Positions 53,577-62,346 are shown, counted from the stretch's first letter. The stretch is 64,000 bases of DNA from Rhodococcus koreensis (GCF_900105905.1 NZ_FNSV01000005.1:5766001-5830000), one strand, 5' to 3'. Translations and numbers: made by a program. The notes: generated by a model not told the origin, from the letters alone.

Positions 53577-54658
53577 CTGTTGTGCTCTTGTAGGTTCAGC
53601 AGATTCCCGTACCCGCACGCCGCGGCGATCACCTGTCCGTCCCGGACGGCGACACCGGTGACGCCGTGACGGTTGCTGTCGACGCGGGCATGGGCGCTCT
53701 CGACGACTCTGCCCGTGCGGTCCATGCGGAACACGAGCCCGCAGGAGCGGGCGGGCGCCCAGCTCTTCACGACCCCGAGCACCCGCAGCTGTCCCATCTG
53801 CATCGTCTCCGTGAAGGGGTCCTCGCTGTGCAGGCGCGGGACGAACCATTCGTCGCGGCTGATCGTGCCGATCATCTCGGCAAGCACCTCGGGTTCGTCG
53901 AGCAGCATCTCCGTGACCCGGTTGCGTACATACGGCGCGGCGAACCAGTAGCCGCCGTCGTCGGCGCTCACCCGACCGGGGTAGATCGGAAGGTTCGCCG
54001 TCATCGTGCGCCCCCGGTCGCCGAGTGCCGTGAGTTCGCGCAGTTCGACGCGGTGCTCCAGGCTGATCGACACGAGCACGTCGCGGTCGGAGGCCATACC
54101 GATCCCCGACGGCCATGCCAGGCCTTCGGCAACCACCCGTGCCCGGGCCCCGTCCACCCGCACGATCTGTCCGGACCGGTCGCCGGTGACCAGGGCCCGT
54201 GCCCACTCCGCGGACTGCCCGGTGGTCGAGCCGACGGCCACGAGCAGGGCGGCGTCGGGAGTCCCCGTCAGCGCGGTCACGCACGAGGTGACCGACGGGT
54301 CCGTGCAGATCTCCGCGACCGCACCGGACGGTGAGATCGCACAGAGCCCGCGACCCTCGACCGCAGCGACGACCTCGTCGCCGACGGCCGCGAGGGCCGC
54401 GACCCTGCCGGAGAACTCGGCGCGGAGAACAACCTCACCGTCGTGGTAGTCGAACACGACGTTGCCACTGCTGAAAGCCGCAGCGCCGGACCGGGTGATT
54501 ACCACGTCGTCGGGCTCGTACCGCCCGGGAGGCAAGAGTTCCGTTGCCTCGTCCAACCGGAGATTGGGGCGCAGCCCGGTGTCCATCGGCGGCACGGTGC
54601 GGTGCCTGCCCCGATTCGGGTTGATCCATTCTCTGAGGGTGCTCAGGGTCGAACTCAT
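53573..54658 (-). CDS. SMP-30/gluconolactonase-like beta-propeller protein
   Basis: A 361-residue soluble protein with repeating propeller strands (VVAEGLAWPSGIGMASDRDV, VRVDGARARVV, RMDRTGRVVESAHA, GVTGVAVRDG). The GLAWPSGI and HGVTGVAV segments match the conserved blade motifs of the SMP-30 / lactonase / strictosidine-synthase-like fold. No signal peptide is seen, so it should be cytoplasmic. It overlaps both neighbours by ATGA and shares its fold with the C-terminal half of the upstream permease, suggesting duplication. A lactonase acting on an imported compound is the simplest idea. Confidence 0.82.
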   Translation of the reverse strand: MSSTLSTLREWINPNRGRHRTVPPMDTGLRPNLRLDEATELLPPGRYEPDDVVITRSGAAAFSSGNVVFDYHDGEVVLRAEFSGRVAALAAVGDEVVAAVEGRGLCAISPSGAVAEICTDPSVTSCVTALTGTPDAALLVAVGSTTGQSAEWARALVTGDRSGQIVRVDGARARVVAEGLAWPSGIGMASDRDVLVSISLEHRVELRELTALGDRGRTMTANLPIYPGRVSADDGGYWFAAPYVRNRVTEMLLDEPEVLAEMIGTISRDEWFVPRLHSEDPFTETMQMGQLRVLGVVKSWAPARSCGLVFRMDRTGRVVESAHARVDSNRHGVTGVAVRDGQVIAAACGYGNLLNLQEHNR

Positions 54659-56847
54659 CGGGTGACCTCCTCGGGAGTGCGCGTGCGAGCGGTCCCCGGC
54701 ACCGCCGAGGGATCGATGGTGCCGACTTCACTCGGGTCGAGTACCAGCCGGCCGATACGGTTGTTGCTGACGCCGCACAGGTACAGCGCACCGTCGCGTT
54801 CCTTCGCCGCGGTGACCATCGGATAGTTCTCCATCGACTCGTCCCAGAGCACCGACAGGATCTCGCCGCGGTCACTGAACTTGATCACGCACGAGACGTT
54901 GAGCTGTGGCACCACCCAGTTGTCCACGGACACCTCGCGGGTCATCCTGCGGCGGACCGCGGGGTACTTCCCGAGTAGATCGGACATCTGGGTGCGCATG
55001 GCGCACAACGGCATCCAGTAGTTGCCATCAGACGACCTGTTGATGTTGTCCGGGTAGCCGGGCAGGTTCTCCAGTACCGGTTCGAGCTGCCCCGTCTTCG
55101 GCCCGGAGATCCACAGCCGATCGATGCGACACAAGCCGGTGCTCGCGATGAGGATCGACTCGCCGTCGTGTGCGGTGCAGATGCCGTTGGGGAAGACGTA
55201 GTTGGACACGACCACCTCGGTCTTGCCGTCGGGAGTGACTCGGATGACCCGGCCGTTGGGCCGGAACTCGACGAGCTCGAGCAGGAAGTCGGCTGTGTTG
55301 GTCCGTGTGGAGAAGTCGGAGGCGTAGATCGAGCCGTCGGGAGCGATGTCGAGATCGTCGATGGCTCGCAGGCCCGAATCGTCGATGAGTGACAGGGGAC
55401 TGCGCGTGACCTTGTTGGCGACGAGTTCCGGTTCGCCGTCGCTCCCGATGCGGTAGATACCCATGCCACCCACCGCGACGACGAGGCGACCCTCCGCATC
55501 CCAGACGTGTCCGCACGGGAATCCGCCGGTGCGGGAGAAGATCTCGCCCTCGGTGTCGTCGATGCCGCGGAACCGCCACACCCAGCCGCGCTGGTCCCCG
55601 CAGTACACGTTGCCGTCCGAGTCGACCGCACAGTCCTCCGCTCCCCGGATCTTGCCGAGGCCGACCGGCGGCGCATCGGTGAGCCGCCGGTTCAGCGACC
55701 ACACGGTGCCCGGTTCGGTGACGTCGACCAGCGGGCCGAGGGACAGGCGGGCCGGATCGATCTTCAGCTTCTCGACCGCCCGCTGCCGGTACTTCCCCCA
55801 CTGCAGATCGAGGATCGTGAACATCAGCAGCACGGCCGCGAGAATGACAGTGTAGTAGGACCCCTGCGCGCCGTCGGCGACGGTGGCCTGCTGGATGATG
55901 GCAACCACGACGACGCCGACCGTCGCGCGGAGCACCGAACCACGCCCGCCCTTCAGGCTCACCCCACCGAGGACGACCGCGGTCAGCACGATGATCTCCC
56001 AACCCCGTCCGATATTGGGATCGGTACGACTGAGCCGTGCCGACGTCAGGATCGCAGCTGTGCCGGCCAACGCGCCGGACAGCACATACGTCCAGAAGGT
56101 CACGGCGGTAACCGGAATGCCGTTACGACGCGCCGAGCGCCGGTCGGATCCGGTCGCCGTCACCCACCAGCCCCAACGTGAGCGCGTCAGTGCCAGGTGC
56201 ACGACGATCAGCGCCACCGCGAAGACGAACCACTCGGTGGGGATCCCGATGATCGTGCCGTTGCTGAAGAAGTCCCATACGAGAGACTGCTTGCCGATGC
56301 CGATCTGGGTGCTGTACGCGTTCTGCAGTGCGGCTGCCGCCCCGCCGAACGCGATGAGTGTGACGAGGGTGGTGATGAACGGGCGCATCCGCCGATGGGC
56401 GATGAGGTACCCGTTGACCGACCCGAGTAACGCCCCGAGCACTATCCCCGCCGGGACGACGACCGCGGTCGGCCACATCCAGACCCGGTCGGCGACCATC
56501 GCGCCGAGCGCGCAGACGCCCACCATCGATCCGATCGACAGGTCGATGCCGCCGCCGACGAGGACGACCGTCAGGCCGACTGCGAGCAGGCCCCACTCGG
56601 CTACCTCGTCGAGTATCAGCGGTGCGTTGGCCGCGCCGACGTTGGTCGTCGCCAGGACATACACGCACAGTGCGAGTGCCAGCACGAGTGGGACGGCACC
56701 CTCCATCCACCGCTTCTCGAACAGGTCGGAGATGGTGCGGAACCGCGGGATACGTTCGGCCGGCCGACCTCCGGTCAGGGGGAAGGCATCGATGCCGCGG
56801 CGAAGCGGACCGAAGCCGCTGCGGCGCAAAGTAGTCGATGTTGTCAT
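54655..56847 (-). CDS. ABC importer permease fused to a SMP-30-like propeller domain
   Basis: A 730-residue two-domain protein. Residues about 45-370 are a RbsC-type permease with multiple helices: GLTVVLVGGGIDLSIGSMVG, RRMRPFITTLVTLIAFGGAA and VLGGVSLKGGRGSVLRATVG. After a linker (QWGKYRQRAVEKLKIDPARL), residues about 400-715 form a SMP-30/strictosidine-synthase-like propeller: CAVDSDGNVYCGDQRGWVWR, DLDIAPDGSIYASDF, YVFPNGICTAHDGESILIAS. No frameshift joins them; the frame is continuous. ATG 56847 (MTTSTTLRRSG) is 13 bases after the binding-protein stop. If topology follows RbsC, the propeller faces the cytoplasm. Confidence 0.88.
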   Translation of the reverse strand: MTTSTTLRRSGFGPLRRGIDAFPLTGGRPAERIPRFRTISDLFEKRWMEGAVPLVLALALCVYVLATTNVGAANAPLILDEVAEWGLLAVGLTVVLVGGGIDLSIGSMVGVCALGAMVADRVWMWPTAVVVPAGIVLGALLGSVNGYLIAHRRMRPFITTLVTLIAFGGAAAALQNAYSTQIGIGKQSLVWDFFSNGTIIGIPTEWFVFAVALIVVHLALTRSRWGWWVTATGSDRRSARRNGIPVTAVTFWTYVLSGALAGTAAILTSARLSRTDPNIGRGWEIIVLTAVVLGGVSLKGGRGSVLRATVGVVVVAIIQQATVADGAQGSYYTVILAAVLLMFTILDLQWGKYRQRAVEKLKIDPARLSLGPLVDVTEPGTVWSLNRRLTDAPPVGLGKIRGAEDCAVDSDGNVYCGDQRGWVWRFRGIDDTEGEIFSRTGGFPCGHVWDAEGRLVVAVGGMGIYRIGSDGEPELVANKVTRSPLSLIDDSGLRAIDDLDIAPDGSIYASDFSTRTNTADFLLELVEFRPNGRVIRVTPDGKTEVVVSNYVFPNGICTAHDGESILIASTGLCRIDRLWISGPKTGQLEPVLENLPGYPDNINRSSDGNYWMPLCAMRTQMSDLLGKYPAVRRRMTREVSVDNWVVPQLNVSCVIKFSDRGEILSVLWDESMENYPMVTAAKERDGALYLCGVSNNRIGRLVLDPSEVGTIDPSAVPGTARTRTPEEVTR

Positions 56848-56860
56848 CAGGTATCGGTCC

Positions 56861-57934
56861 CTACCGGCTCGTGTAGCAGGCGATCGTGGTCTGGTCGACG
56901 TTGCTTCTGTCGACCACTGTGCTCGAGACGTAGGCGACCGAGTTGCCGGCACCGGGCTGTGCGCCGTCGAAGATCAAGTTCTGGGCCGCCGCGGCGCCGG
57001 CGGCGCCGATGCCCTGGACGTCGTAGGCCGCCGACGCGGTCACCAGTCCCTGCCTCAGCGCATCGCACCAGTTGCTGTCCGCGTCGAGGGTGTAGACGCC
57101 GATCGATCCGGGCTGCACCTGTCCCCGTGACTCCGCGGCCTTGACCGTCTGCCCGACGGTGATCGAATTGAGGTCGAACGTCACCATGAAGCCGCACAGC
57201 TCACCCTGCTGCTGTTGGATCACCGACTCGGCGGCCGCTTGAGCCTGCGCATTCTGGAACTGCGAGTGGTTGACGAGAACCTTGTAGCCCAGCGGCTCCA
57301 CCGCGTCCTTGATGCCCTGATTCCAGAGGATCGACGCCGGGTCGTTGCCGGGACCGTCGATGATCGAGATGGTTTTGGGGGCGTTGCGCTTGTCGCAGTC
57401 TTCGACGGCACGGCCCGCGATCGACTGCGCGGCACCGTAGACGTCGACTCCGACGAAGGCGTCTCCGAGCCGGTTGGACATCATGTTGAGCACCACCGTG
57501 TAGATGCCGGCCTTCGCCGCCTGGTCGATGACGCTGTCGAGTAGGCCCTGATCCTGGTTCTGGAGGATCAGCACGTCGGCCGCCTTGCGCGCGATCAGAT
57601 CGTTGATGGTGCTGAGCATTCGGTCGCTACTGAAGTTCGAGTCGTAGACCGTGAAGTCCGCTCCCAGGTTGTCGAACGTTCGCTGCATCGTCGTGCCCCA
57701 GTTCTCGGTCAACTGGTAGCCCTTGTAGAGGATCGGCACGAATGCGATCTTCTTGCCCTGCATCGCGTCGAGTGCCGTCTGTCGCGCCGGGAGCAGTTCG
57801 ACGTTGGTACCGAACGCCTTTTCGCCTCCCTCGGATCGGGTCGCGGCAGTACCGCTGTTGACCGTGCACCCCGCGACGGCGACTGTGGCCGCCACCGCAA
57901 TGATGCACGCGGCGATCTTCTTCATCGTCTTCAT
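56861..57934 (-). CDS. ABC importer substrate-binding lipoprotein
   Basis: A 357-residue periplasmic-binding-protein-like lipoprotein. The signal peptide MKTMKKIAACIIAVAATVAV ends in AGC with the lipid-modified cysteine at residue 23. The mature part follows the ribose/xylose-binding fold: NLGADFTVYDSNFSSDRMLS, DLIARKAADVLILQNQDQGL, GVDVYGAAQSIAGRAVEDC. It is anchored outside the cell membrane and delivers substrate to the two permeases. Such proteins bind sugars but in actinobacteria also other polar ligands, so sugar specificity is not assured. Confidence 0.92.
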   Translation of the reverse strand: MKTMKKIAACIIAVAATVAVAGCTVNSGTAATRSEGGEKAFGTNVELLPARQTALDAMQGKKIAFVPILYKGYQLTENWGTTMQRTFDNLGADFTVYDSNFSSDRMLSTINDLIARKAADVLILQNQDQGLLDSVIDQAAKAGIYTVVLNMMSNRLGDAFVGVDVYGAAQSIAGRAVEDCDKRNAPKTISIIDGPGNDPASILWNQGIKDAVEPLGYKVLVNHSQFQNAQAQAAAESVIQQQQGELCGFMVTFDLNSITVGQTVKAAESRGQVQPGSIGVYTLDADSNWCDALRQGLVTASAAYDVQGIGAAGAAAAQNLIFDGAQPGAGNSVAYVSSTVVDRSNVDQTTIACYTSR

Positions 57935-57996
57935 GGTTCTCGATTCCTTCTGCTGGCCGGAAGAGCCTGTGTGAGTGATGTATTTCCGATCGGGTG

Positions 57997-59016
57997 TCAC
58001 AGTTCGCCGGATTTCTCGGTCTCCTCGTTCCGCGGGTGCAGCCATGCGTCGAACGCGATCGCCGAGATGAGTACCGCTCCCCGGATGAGGTCCTGGACGG
58101 CGGTGCTCAGCCCGTGAAGTATCAACAGGTTGTTGAGGATTCCGACGAATATCGCACCGGCGAGGACACCGAGGATGGTTCCCCGGCCGCCGGACAGCGA
58201 CACACCGCCGATCACCACCACCGTGAGGGCGGTGAACAGGATCGGGTCGAATGACGTGATGGTCGTCTGCACGCTTCCCTGGATGGACACCGCGACGTAG
58301 CCGGCCACGGCGGCGAGCAGTGCCGAGATCGCGTAGGTGAGGATCTGCAGCGGCCGGACCGGGGCGCCCGACGCTCGCGCGGTGTCGAAGTTGTCTCCCA
58401 TCGCGCGGATCAGGCGTCCCGGGGACGTGTACGAAATGAACAGCCAGGCAATGAGGAAGACTGACCCCGCGATGATCACGGGACGCGGGACCCCGAGCAC
58501 GGAACCGTTGGCGATCGCTGCGAGTAGCGACGAACCGGGAACGCTGTAGACGTTCTGGGTGAGGACGAGGATGTCGATGCCACCGATCACCAGCATGCCG
58601 GTCGCGAGCGTCACGAACAGTGCGGGCACGTTGAGGAAGGCGATGATCACTCCGTTGGCGAGGCCGACGACGACGGCCAGGGCGACCATCAGGCCGATTG
58701 CCTGCCACTCGGGCATACCCGTGCTCATCAGTGCCAACGTGGCCTGCGCGCAGCCGAGGCCGATTCCCGCAACGGACAGGTCCAGACCCTTGCCCAGGAT
58801 CACGATCGCCTCGCCGACGGCGAGGATGCCGAACGCTGCGGACAGACTGAGGATGCTGGTGAGGTTTCCGGTGGTGAGGAAGTTCGTCGTCGTCGCGCCG
58901 CCGACCAGTGCCATTAGCACGGTGATGCCGAGGACCAGGTACGCCTGGTCGAAGCCGCCCAGGCGGCCGCGGAGCGTTACTCGGCTCGGCTCGGCCGCCA
59001 CTGTTGCCGTAGTCAT
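57997..59016 (-). CDS. ABC importer permease (RbsC type)
   Basis: A 339-residue membrane permease with about nine hydrophobic segments. Hallmarks are AVGEAIVILGKGLDLSVAGI, NVPALFVTLATGMLVIGGID and VVVIGGVSLSGGRGTILGVL, the coupling-loop region contacting the ATPase. ATG 59016 (MTTATVAAEPS) was preferred to a longer frame reaching 59139. It is the first gene of the importer operon and is preceded by a 22-base perfect palindrome. Together with the fused permease it forms a heterodimeric channel. Confidence 0.9.
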   Translation of the reverse strand: MTTATVAAEPSRVTLRGRLGGFDQAYLVLGITVLMALVGGATTTNFLTTGNLTSILSLSAAFGILAVGEAIVILGKGLDLSVAGIGLGCAQATLALMSTGMPEWQAIGLMVALAVVVGLANGVIIAFLNVPALFVTLATGMLVIGGIDILVLTQNVYSVPGSSLLAAIANGSVLGVPRPVIIAGSVFLIAWLFISYTSPGRLIRAMGDNFDTARASGAPVRPLQILTYAISALLAAVAGYVAVSIQGSVQTTITSFDPILFTALTVVVIGGVSLSGGRGTILGVLAGAIFVGILNNLLILHGLSTAVQDLIRGAVLISAIAFDAWLHPRNEETEKSGEL

Positions 59017-59193
59017 GGGACTCCTGTGTCGATTCGGATATGGGTGTCGACCGCAACGAGGCGGAGGTGGACATATCGAGTTGGTGATCTGCGTCATATG
59101 CGTCGAGCCAGTGTGGCGAATGGCATAGTGCGCGTGCATCTGCCTGCGGTCGGATTCTCACTACGACTTATGGACGATCCCCATCTTTCGAGC

Positions 59194-59215
59194 AGTGTCC
59201 AGATATCTGGACACT
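59194..59215. promoter_or_regulatory. 22-base perfect palindrome between importer operon and SnoaL-like gene
   Basis: The arm AGTGTCCAGAT is followed directly by its exact complement, giving a gapless 22-base palindrome. It lies 178 bases before the importer operon and 75 bases before the SnoaL-like gene, in a divergent promoter region. No poly-T or downstream-of-stop context supports a terminator, so an operator for an unidentified dimeric regulator is the best reading. Confidence 0.72.
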
Positions 59216-59290
59216 CGATCGGTTCACGCGCGGGCAGCATGGGTGACGCAGATCACCTGCAGTAAATCCGACAGGAAGGTCCGACCACAG

Positions 59291-59662
59291 ATGAGCAGCA
59301 CCCCAGACCAGGCAACCATCGAACTTTCGGAGAACTGGGTCAAAGCGTTGGCGAACATCGACCTGTTCCTCGAGATCTGCGTCGAGGACTGCCCCGTGTG
59401 GCACAGCGCCGACGACAAGTGGGTCTCGGTGTCCGAGGCCGTCGCCGCCGTGTACGAACGCGCCGGGGGCGGGCCCGTGCCGGACTTCCGCCCCGAGGGC
59501 ATCACGTTCACCGAAAACGGCTTTTTCAACGAGGCGTCCGTCGAACTGGAGATGGGCGGCCAGGAGGTCAAGTTGCACCTCGTGCAGATCGTCGAGGCGC
59601 GTGACGGTAAGGCTGTTCGAGTCCGGGAGTACATCGGCCCGGAGACGGGTATCCAGCCCTGA
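59291..59662 (+). CDS. SnoaL/NTF2-like small protein
   Basis: A 123-residue protein with the compact alpha-plus-beta cone of the NTF2/SnoaL group: helix IELSENWVKALANIDLFLEI, strand DCPVWHSADDKWV, then the sheet VELEMGGQEVKLHLVQIVEA and AVRVREYIG. Such proteins may be ketosteroid-isomerase-like enzymes, cyclases or binding proteins. The histidine-aspartate pair in WHSADD could be catalytic. AGGAAGG precedes ATG 59291. It is divergent from the importer operon and is followed by a hairpin, so it is a single-gene unit. Confidence 0.78.
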   Translation: MSSTPDQATIELSENWVKALANIDLFLEICVEDCPVWHSADDKWVSVSEAVAAVYERAGGGPVPDFRPEGITFTENGFFNEASVELEMGGQEVKLHLVQIVEARDGKAVRVREYIGPETGIQP

Positions 59663-59672
59663 AATCGCAGTA

Positions 59673-59713
59673 CCCCGACAGACAGTCGCCTGATCGGCGA
59701 CCGTCTGCCGGGG
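59673..59713 (+). terminator. Hairpin after the SnoaL-like gene
   Basis: CCCCGACAGACAGTCGCC (59673-59690) pairs with 59696-59713 over 18 positions with two mismatches and a five-base loop. It starts 10 bases after the stop and separates this gene from the second luxR gene. Confidence 0.75.
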
Positions 59714-59762
59714 GCGTGGACTGCGCGCCCGGCATTCGGCCGTCCTGAGGACGTGTGTCACG

Positions 59763-59782
59763 CATCATATTTGTATATGATG
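59763..59782. promoter_or_regulatory. Palindrome CATCATAT-N4-ATATGATG upstream of the second luxR gene
   Basis: CATCATAT and ATATGATG are perfect eight-base arms around TTGT. The site ends 27 bases before the luxR start. The same half-site occurs at 43723-43730 and a near variant (CATAATAT) at 38810, 42214 and 43793. It is the only fully symmetric copy, so it is the best template for the box. Confidence 0.7.
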
Positions 59783-59808
59783 TAGACACCCCGTCTTGGA
59801 GTGGTGCC

Positions 59809-60894
59809 ATGAGTATGACTTCCCCAGATACACGACGCAGTGATGTGGAGCTCGACGCAGACGTCACCGCGCAGATTCGCGAGCTGGGTATCGCTGCCGG
59901 CGACGTCCTGGACTGCAGCATCTCCGTCGCCGAGTGCTCGCGCGTGTCGTCAGCGAAGCGGCTCCTGGCGCATGTGTGGGACTGCGTGATAGCTGAGATG
60001 AACCAGCCCGCGGCGGGCCCCACGCCGCCTCGTCTCGCCGAGCTGACCGGCCTCCTCGGCCGTGTCCGCGACCTGGAGTCGCGGGTCGAGGACGCCCGCG
60101 TCGCCGAGGGTGTCGAGACCATGCGGCGGATTCGCCGGGCACTCGGCCGCTTGCAGGTCGCGACGACCGCGAACGAGCTTCTGTCACAGGCCGCGGCCGA
60201 GGCGTGCACCATCGGGTTCGATCGCGCGCTCGTCTCCACCATCGGTGATGCGACATGGAACCTGCATTCGATGTTCATCGAGCGGGACCCCCGACTTGCC
60301 CGGGACATGGTTGCGGCCGGCCGCCAGGATCCACCGAAGCTCGACGGCTCCATCATCGAGTCGGACGTGGTCGATCGAGCTCGCTCCGGGTTGGTGTTCG
60401 ACGTTCAGAACAATCCGCGGGTGAATCGGCAACTGGTCTCGATGTCCGGATGCACGTCGTACATCGTGGCTCCGTTGCGTTCGCACGGCAAGGTCATCGG
60501 GCTCGTCCACGCCGACAGCCACTATCCGGCTCGCGACGTCGATACCACCGACCGCGCGGTGCTCAACCTTTATGCCGAGGGGTTGAGTCACACGTTGGCG
60601 CGAGTCTCGGTTCTGGAGGGACTGACCTCGCTCAGCGAAGGGATGGCCCGGTTGGTGAGTGACGTGAAAATCGCTGCCCCACCGCAGATCACGATGAGCG
60701 ATCTACGCCATCCCGTGCTGTCGACCCGCGAGGTGGATGTCATCGAGCTCATGGCGGCAGGCGACGCCAATCGATCGATTGCACGAAAACTGTCGATCTC
60801 CGAGGGGACCGTCAAGACCCATATCACCCACATCCTGCGTAAGCTCGATGCATCGAATCGTGCTGAAGCCGTGGCCTATTGGCTGAGGCGATGA
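59809..60894 (+). CDS. GAF-domain LuxR-family transcriptional activator (copy 2)
   Basis: A 361-residue paralogue of the regulator at 32462, with the same three-part layout. After the N-terminal helices comes the GAF-like sensor (IGFDRALVSTIGDATWNLHS through VIGLVHADSHY), then a C-terminal LuxR HTH (LSTREVDVIELMAAGDANRS, ISEGTVKTHITHILRKLDAS). ATG 59809 follows GGAG. It is convergent with the aldehyde/alcohol dehydrogenase operon, 21 bases apart. The palindrome right before it suggests autoregulation or cross-regulation. The two copies frame the island of the right half. Confidence 0.9.
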   Translation: MSMTSPDTRRSDVELDADVTAQIRELGIAAGDVLDCSISVAECSRVSSAKRLLAHVWDCVIAEMNQPAAGPTPPRLAELTGLLGRVRDLESRVEDARVAEGVETMRRIRRALGRLQVATTANELLSQAAAEACTIGFDRALVSTIGDATWNLHSMFIERDPRLARDMVAAGRQDPPKLDGSIIESDVVDRARSGLVFDVQNNPRVNRQLVSMSGCTSYIVAPLRSHGKVIGLVHADSHYPARDVDTTDRAVLNLYAEGLSHTLARVSVLEGLTSLSEGMARLVSDVKIAAPPQITMSDLRHPVLSTREVDVIELMAAGDANRSIARKLSISEGTVKTHITHILRKLDASNRAEAVAYWLRR

Positions 60895-60915
60895 CGTTCG
60901 ATCACCGCCTCGGCG

Positions 60916-62346
60916 TCACCTGCCGCGGAAGATGGTCTTGTATTCCAGATAGGCATCCAGGCTCTGGGGGCCCAGTTCGCGTCCGATACCGCTGTTCTTC
61001 AGACCTCCGAACGGCGTCTCGATCGGGAGGGTCGACGTGTTCACCCCGACGCTGCCGGTCACGATGCGGCGGGCAACCTCGGTTGCCCGATCGCGATCGG
61101 GTGAGAACACTCCGCCGCCCAATCCGTAGTCGGAGTCGTTTGCGATGGCGATCGCCTCGTCGATCGTGTCGTACGGCATCACGACGAGCACCGGCCCGAA
61201 GATCTCCTCGCGAGCAATGCGCATGTCGTTTGTGACATTACGGAAGATCGTCGGCTCCACGTAGTAACCGCGATCGAGCTTCTCGGGGCGCCCGCCGCCG
61301 ATGACGACCTCGGCGCCTTCGGTGCGGCCGAGTTCGATGTACGACTCGACTCGGTCGCGTTGCGTCGCGTTCACGAGCGGTCCGAAGAAGTTGGCCGGGT
61401 CGGTCGGATCACCCTGCGGTATGGCGCTCAGTGTCGCGCCGAGCATCTCGACGATCTCGTCGTACCGCGACGAGGGCGCCAGCACTCTGGTCAACGCTCG
61501 GCACGTCTGGCCGGTGTTCGGCGCGCACGCGGACATCACCAGGGGTGTGAACGCGTCCAGGTCGACGTCATCGAGCAGAATTCCCGCCGACTTGCCGCCG
61601 AGCTCGAGCGTGACGTGCTTGAGTTGCCTGCCGCATTCGGCCGCGATCGCCTTGCCCGCGACCGTCGAGCCGGTGAATGCGACCTTGTGCACGCCCGGGT
61701 GTGAGACGAGGGCAGCACCGGTTTCCCGGCCGCCGGTGACGATGTTGACCACGCCATCCGGAATTCCTGCGGCATCGAGGATCTCGGCGAAGACGAGCGC
61801 ATCCAGAGAGGTCTCCGGTGCGGGCTTGATCACGGCGGTACAGCCGGCGGCCAACGCCGGCCCCAGCTTCCAGGCGATCAACGGTTGCGGTCCGTTCCAC
61901 GGCGTGATGGCGCCCACCACGCCGACGGGCTCACGGCGCAGCACCGCGTCACCACTCGCGGTCTCGACCAGCTTCTCGGTCTCGAGATCGTCGGCCAACG
62001 ACGCGAAGTACCGGTAGGCGACCGGAACCTGGCTCTGCATGGCGCGGGAGATGCTGATCGGTGTTCCGTTCTGACGCGTGACCAGCGCCGACATCTCGTC
62101 GCTGCGCGCTTCGAAGGCATCGGCCAGACCGCGCAGGTAACCGGCACGCTCGGCCGGTGTGCGCGCTGCCCACTTCTCGCCGGCCTCCGCAGCCGCGGTC
62201 ACCGCGGCGTCGACGTCGGACGCGTCGCCGTCGGCGATGGACGCGAACTGCTCCTCGGTGGCCGGATTGATCACCGAGATGCGGTCCGCCGAGTGGGTGC
62301 GCTCCCGGCGTCCGTTGATGAAATGGTGGTCGTGGTCGCATGTCAT
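60916..62346 (-). CDS. Aldehyde dehydrogenase
   Basis: A 476-residue NAD(P)-dependent aldehyde dehydrogenase. The nucleophile lies in APNTGQTCRALTRVLAP near residue 280, the glutamate in VTLELGGKSAGIL near 247, and FTGSTVAGKAIA is the nucleotide turn. The C-terminal FGGLKNSGIGRELG is standard. It starts 43 bases after the alcohol dehydrogenase stop, so the pair would oxidise an alcohol through the aldehyde to the acid. It differs clearly from the aldehyde dehydrogenase at 38894 and is not a recent copy. Confidence 0.94.
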   Translation of the reverse strand: MTCDHDHHFINGRRERTHSADRISVINPATEEQFASIADGDASDVDAAVTAAAEAGEKWAARTPAERAGYLRGLADAFEARSDEMSALVTRQNGTPISISRAMQSQVPVAYRYFASLADDLETEKLVETASGDAVLRREPVGVVGAITPWNGPQPLIAWKLGPALAAGCTAVIKPAPETSLDALVFAEILDAAGIPDGVVNIVTGGRETGAALVSHPGVHKVAFTGSTVAGKAIAAECGRQLKHVTLELGGKSAGILLDDVDLDAFTPLVMSACAPNTGQTCRALTRVLAPSSRYDEIVEMLGATLSAIPQGDPTDPANFFGPLVNATQRDRVESYIELGRTEGAEVVIGGGRPEKLDRGYYVEPTIFRNVTNDMRIAREEIFGPVLVVMPYDTIDEAIAIANDSDYGLGGGVFSPDRDRATEVARRIVTGSVGVNTSTLPIETPFGGLKNSGIGRELGPQSLDAYLEYKTIFRGR

